The notes beneath the pieces are model-generated. The model made no database searches, was not told the origin of the DNA, and saw only the letters and a list, made by a program, of their open reading frames with translations. Positions 6,039 to 9,046 of a stretch of 9,046 bases of DNA are shown piece by piece. The stretch is from Caulobacteraceae bacterium (GTDB lineage Bacteria; Pseudomonadota; Alphaproteobacteria; Caulobacterales; Caulobacteraceae): the NCBI GenBank assembly GCA_028291305.1, contig JAQGII010000438.1, forward strand, positions 1 through 9,046, written 5' to 3'. Every line of letters starts with the position of its first letter. Within the stretch, counting starts at the first letter, position 1. The translations under genes and the position numbers were made by a program.

Positions 6039-6917
6039 TCAGCGCGTGGGGACCGGCTTCTCGCCACGGTAATCGTAGAAGCCGCGCCCGGTCTTGCGCC
6101 CCAGCCAGCCCGCCTCGACGTACTTCACCAGCAGGGGACAGGGCCGGTATTTGGAGTCGGCCAGGCCGTCGTGCAGCATGTTCATGATCGCCAGCACCGT
6201 ATCCAGGCCGATGAAGTCGCCCAGCTCCAGCGGGCCCATCGGGTGGTTGGCGCCCAGGCGCATGGCCATGTCGATCGCCTCGACCGTGCCCACCCCCTCG
6301 TACAGGGTGTAGATCGCCTCGTTGATCATCGGGATCAGGATGCGGTTGACGATGAAGGCCGGGTAATCCTCGGCGTTGGCGGTTTCCTTGCCCAGCGACT
6401 TGGCGAAGGCGACGGCCGCCTCGTAGGTCTGGGGCCCGGTGGCGATGCCGCGGATGATCTCGACCAGCTTCATGATCTGCACCGGGCGCATGAAGTGCAG
6501 GCCGATCAGGCGGTCGGGCCGGTCGGTGACGGAGGCCAGGCGGGTGATGGAGATGGACGAGGTGTTGGAGGCGAGCAGGGCTTCCGGTTTCAGGTGCTCG
6601 CACACGCCGCGGAAGATGTCCTTCTTGATGGCTTCGTTCTCGGTCGCCGCTTCGATGACGATGTCGACGTCCTTCAGGTCGGCATAGGTCTTGGCCGGCT
6701 TCACCCTGCCGAGGACCTCGTCCATCACCGCCTGCGTCATCTGCCCCTTGGACATCTGGCGCTCGAGATAGCGGCGCACGGCGTCCAAGCCCTTGTTGAT
6801 CTGTTCCTCGCTGATATCGTTGAGCAACACATCGTAGCCGGCCAGGGCGCAGACATGGGCGATACCCGATCCCATCTGGCCGGCGCCGATCACGCCGACG
6901 GTCTTGATTTCCGCCAT
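6039..6917 (-). CDS. hbd: 3-hydroxybutyryl-CoA dehydrogenase
   Basis: Cytoplasmic NAD(P)-dependent enzyme interconverting 3-hydroxybutyryl-CoA and acetoacetyl-CoA, used in short-chain fatty-acid oxidation, butanoate or polyhydroxybutyrate metabolism. Its 292 residues are the normal length for the stand-alone enzyme. The Rossmann nucleotide-binding loop is G11-A-G13-Q-M-G16 in VGVIGAGQMGSGIAHV. The catalytic and substrate-binding residues of the 3-hydroxyacyl-CoA dehydrogenase family are present: S120 (SNTSSISIT), H141 (GLHFMRPV), E153 (VEIIRG) and N191 (FIVNRIL). The C-terminal domain carries the typical NHPMGPLELGDFIGLD and ends GRGFYDY. GAGG about 9 nt upstream of the ATG is a reasonable ribosome binding site. 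It is divergent from the MHYT-PAS kinase; a TTGCACTGCAA dyad lies about 100 nt upstream of its start. The etf genes that often accompany this enzyme are not in the window. Confidence 0.97.
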   Translation of the reverse strand: MAEIKTVGVIGAGQMGSGIAHVCALAGYDVLLNDISEEQINKGLDAVRRYLERQMSKGQMTQAVMDEVLGRVKPAKTYADLKDVDIVIEAATENEAIKKDIFRGVCEHLKPEALLASNTSSISITRLASVTDRPDRLIGLHFMRPVQIMKLVEIIRGIATGPQTYEAAVAFAKSLGKETANAEDYPAFIVNRILIPMINEAIYTLYEGVGTVEAIDMAMRLGANHPMGPLELGDFIGLDTVLAIMNMLHDGLADSKYRPCPLLVKYVEAGWLGRKTGRGFYDYRGEKPVPTR

Positions 6918-7084
6918 AGGATATCGCCTCGCTACAATGCCTCTGTCGGTCCCGAGCAGGCCCGGCTAGGAAGGGCACGATTACTAACACGACACGGACC
7001 GCACCGGGGAAGGCCTTGTTGCACTGCAATGAATGCTGTGACCCGTAAACCGCAGTTGATCGGCCGGATGGCCAGGGCGCCAGG
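6918..7084. promoter_or_regulatory. Divergent promoter region between the dehydrogenase and MHYT-PAS kinase genes
   Basis: This 167-bp gap lies between two divergent genes and must hold both promoters. The central part (about 6980-7060) is less G+C-rich and contains the TTGCACTGCAA dyad. AGGG ending about 7 nt before 7085 is a likely ribosome binding site for the kinase. No specific -35/-10 pair could be assigned with confidence, and no small gene is apparent. Confidence 0.4.
7016..7029 (+). promoter_or_regulatory. TGC/GCA-rich putative operator, copy 2 (TTGCACTGCAA dyad)
   Basis: TTGTTGCACTGCAA includes a perfect 11-bp palindrome, TTGCA-C-TGCAA, at 7019-7029. It shares TTG(C/T)TGCACTGC with the site at 5983-6000. 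Its position in the divergent gap would let one regulator affect both the dehydrogenase and the kinase gene. PhaR is a candidate binder by resemblance only. Confidence 0.45.
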
Positions 7085-9046
7085 ATGCTGATCCCCCATC
7101 CCCTGTTCACGGCCCTGGCGACGGCGGTCGCCCTGTTCGGCGCCTGGACCGCCACGGACCTGTTCCGCCGGGTCCACGCCAACGTCGGCCGCGCCCGCAA
7201 CGCCTGGCTGACGGCGGCCTCCGTGGCCCTGGGGCTGGCGATGTGGGCGATGCATATGGTGTCGTTGCTGGGCGGGGATGCCGCCCCTTCCGAAAGTTTC
7301 GACGGGTCGGTGCTGCTGCTGGCCCTGGCGGTCGCCGCCGGGGGGGCCGGGGCGGCCTTCACCCTGATGGCGCGCCGGTCGCGCGATCTGCCGTTCAGCC
7401 TGGCCGGCGGGGCCATCATCGGCGTGACCATGGCCGTGACCCATTTCGTCGGCATGGCCGGCCTGAAGAACATGGCGGTGCTCGGCTACAGCCTGCCGCT
7501 GATGGGCCTGGGCGTCGTGGCGGCCGTCGCCGCGGGGGCCGCCGGCATGGCGGTCGCCGAACTGGGCCGCGACGCGGTGCGCCGGGCGCTGGCCAGCGTG
7601 CTGCTGACCGCGGGGATGCTGGCCTGCCACGCCGCCAGCGTCGCCGCCTTCGACCTGCGCCCGCTGACCCCGCCGGCGCCCGGCGTCGACCCCTTCGTCC
7701 TGGCCCTGGGCGTGGGCGGCGGGGTGGTGTTCATCCTGTTCCTGGCCAGCGTCGCGGCCTTGTTCGACCGCCGCTTCGAGGGCCTGGCCGCCATCGAGGC
7801 CGCGCGCAACGCGGCCCAGCTGCGCTCGATCCTCGAGCAGACGCCGGTGGGCATCATCGTGGCCGACGCGCCGTCCGGCGACATCAGCTTCGCCAACCCC
7901 GAGGCGGAATACCTGATGGGCCATCCCTTGACGGGGTCGCCCCAGTCGCGCGACGTCCTGGCCTACGGCCCTGTCGATGACCAGGGCCGCCGCCGGGGGT
8001 CCGACAACCTGCCGCTGATGCGCGCCGTGCGGCGCGGCTACCGCACCGACCGGATGGTGCAGCGCTACCGACGGCCCGACGGCTCGACGGTGATCTTCGA
8101 GATCGCCGCCGCCCCGATCCGCGACGCGGACGGCCGCATCACCCAGGCGGTGGCCACCTTCCACGACATCACCGCCAAGATGAAGGCCGAGGAGGCCCTG
8201 CGCCAGTCGCAGCGGATGGAGGGCATCGGCCAGCTCACCGGCGGCGTGGCGCACGATTTCAACAATGTGCTGACGGCGGTCCTGGGCAGCCTGCAGCTGG
8301 CCTCCAAGCGGGTGACCGACGAGCGCGCGCGCCAGCTGATCGACAACGCCGTGCAGGCGGCCGAACGGGGCGCCAAGCTGACCTCGCAGCTGCTGGCGTT
8401 CTCGCGCCGGCAGCGGCTGGAGCCCCTGCCGGTGGACCTCAACGCCATGATCGAGCGGATGGGCGGGCTGTTCACCTCGACCCTGGGCGGGACGGTCAAG
8501 GTCGAACGCGTGCTGGCGGCGGGACTGCCGCCCGCGCTGGCCGACCCGGCCCAGCTGGAGCTGGCCCTGCTCAACCTGGCGCTCAACGCCCGGGACGCCA
8601 TGCCCCAGGGCGGCGTGCTGCGCCTGTCCACGGCCCTGGTCACCCTGGGCGCGCCGCGCGCCGCCAGCGAGCCGGAGTCGGGCCGCTACATCGCCCTGGC
8701 GGTGAAGGACACCGGCCCGGGCATGAGCGAGGAGGTGGCCGACCGGGCCTTCGAGCCCTTCTTCACCACCAAGCCCCTGGGCAAGGGCTCCGGCCTGGGC
8801 CTCAGCCAGGTGCTGGGCCTGGCCAAGCAACTGGGGGGCGGCGTCCGGCTGGACACCGCGCCGGACGCCGGCGCCGAGGTGACCCTCTACCTGCCCGTCA
8901 GCCCCGAGCCCAAGGCGGGCCCGGCCGCCGACCTGCAGGCCGAGCCTCCCCGCGCCCGCGACGGGGCCAGGGTCCTGGTGGTCGACGACGACCCGGACGT
9001 GCGCCGCTTCGTGGTCGATTTCCTGGAGGACTCCGGCTACGGGGTG
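7085..9046 (+). CDS. MHYT-PAS hybrid sensor histidine kinase (C-terminus cut by window edge)
   Basis: Membrane-bound hybrid histidine kinase; 654 residues are visible, and the receiver runs off the right edge. Residues 1-230 form an MHYT-like integral membrane sensor with histidines H57, H120 and H182, spaced 63 and 62 residues apart as in MHYT proteins. The motifs are degenerate: AMHMV, VTHFVGM and ACHAAS. A PAS/PAC domain follows (about 246-365, QTPVGIIVADAPSGDISFAN to TFHDIT). HisKA carries GGVAHDFNNVL with phospho-acceptor H390. The HATPase has N501 in the N box (LNLALNARDAM), D542 in DTGPGM and the G2 loop GKGSGLGL (566-573). After a proline/alanine-rich linker the receiver begins with VLVVDDD (D634-D636); its phospho-acceptor aspartate lies beyond the window. 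The ATG at 7085 begins right at the first hydrophobic segment. The signal could reach it through both the membrane and PAS domains; neither ligand is known. Confidence 0.93.
   Translation, partial: MLIPHPLFTALATAVALFGAWTATDLFRRVHANVGRARNAWLTAASVALGLAMWAMHMVSLLGGDAAPSESFDGSVLLLALAVAAGGAGAAFTLMARRSRDLPFSLAGGAIIGVTMAVTHFVGMAGLKNMAVLGYSLPLMGLGVVAAVAAGAAGMAVAELGRDAVRRALASVLLTAGMLACHAASVAAFDLRPLTPPAPGVDPFVLALGVGGGVVFILFLASVAALFDRRFEGLAAIEAARNAAQLRSILEQTPVGIIVADAPSGDISFANPEAEYLMGHPLTGSPQSRDVLAYGPVDDQGRRRGSDNLPLMRAVRRGYRTDRMVQRYRRPDGSTVIFEIAAAPIRDADGRITQAVATFHDITAKMKAEEALRQSQRMEGIGQLTGGVAHDFNNVLTAVLGSLQLASKRVTDERARQLIDNAVQAAERGAKLTSQLLAFSRRQRLEPLPVDLNAMIERMGGLFTSTLGGTVKVERVLAAGLPPALADPAQLELALLNLALNARDAMPQGGVLRLSTALVTLGAPRAASEPESGRYIALAVKDTGPGMSEEVADRAFEPFFTTKPLGKGSGLGLSQVLGLAKQLGGGVRLDTAPDAGAEVTLYLPVSPEPKAGPAADLQAEPPRARDGARVLVVDDDPDVRRFVVDFLEDSGYGV

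Noticed and set aside
5682..6917. Read-through or fusion of the dehydrogenase with the small secreted protein
   Set aside because: The two frames are in phase, and no stop other than the dehydrogenase TGA lies between them. However, the intervening 40 codons translate to non-protein-like sequence and the dehydrogenase ends at its normal length, so this is probably chance in GC-rich DNA.
6004..7473. 489-codon minus-strand frame spanning the dehydrogenase and the kinase start
   Set aside because: It overlaps the true dehydrogenase in another frame and the kinase antisense. Its sequence is Arg/Gly/Pro-rich without motifs.
6932..8830. 632-codon open frame on the minus strand opposite the MHYT-PAS kinase
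   Set aside because: It is the antisense of a gene with clear kinase domains. Its product is low-complexity, rich in Gly, Arg, Gln, His and Ala, with no recognisable fold: a typical artefact of strong GC3 bias.

Overview
The window is high-GC DNA that reads as an alphaproteobacterium, most likely Caulobacteraceae (Caulobacter/Phenylobacterium type). That placement rests on the G/C-ending codon use, the two membrane hybrid histidine kinases, the paired secreted proteins (DUF6152 plus its larger partner) and a stand-alone 3-hydroxybutyryl-CoA dehydrogenase. It is inference from gene content; no rRNA or other marker is present. No tRNA, rRNA, CRISPR array, transposase or phage gene was seen.

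Layout. 1-1851 (minus): an MHYT-domain hybrid histidine kinase whose receiver domain runs off the left edge. 1852-2003: a visibly A+T-richer gap that should hold its promoter. 2004-2936 (minus): a LysR-type regulator. Divergent from it, 3058-3939 (plus): a periplasmic-binding-protein-fold (NMT1/THI5-like) protein with no export signal. Convergent with that, a two-gene minus-strand unit of secreted proteins of unknown function: a 279-residue protein (4393-5232) followed after 22 nt by a DUF6152 protein (3969-4370). 5391-5678 (plus): a YciI-like protein. Its stop codon abuts the stop of a small secreted hypothetical protein (5679-5918, minus). 6039-6917 (minus): 3-hydroxybutyryl-CoA dehydrogenase. 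7085-9046 (plus): a second MHYT hybrid histidine kinase (MHYT-PAS-HisKA-HATPase-receiver), cut by the right edge.

How the parts relate. The lysR/binding-protein pair looks like a classical divergent LysR module: the 121-bp gap carries three ATTCC/GGAAT half-sites and another dyad. The regulated gene is not part of a visible ABC transporter, and its product should stay in the cytoplasm, so it may be an enzyme or ligand sensor rather than a transporter subunit. This is the best candidate for an undescribed function here. The two secreted proteins form a probable operon. The dehydrogenase is flanked on both sides by copies of TTG(C/T)TGCACTGC, which suggests a shared regulator, possibly of polyhydroxybutyrate metabolism. 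The two kinases at the ends share a sensor architecture but differ clearly in motif conservation and base composition.
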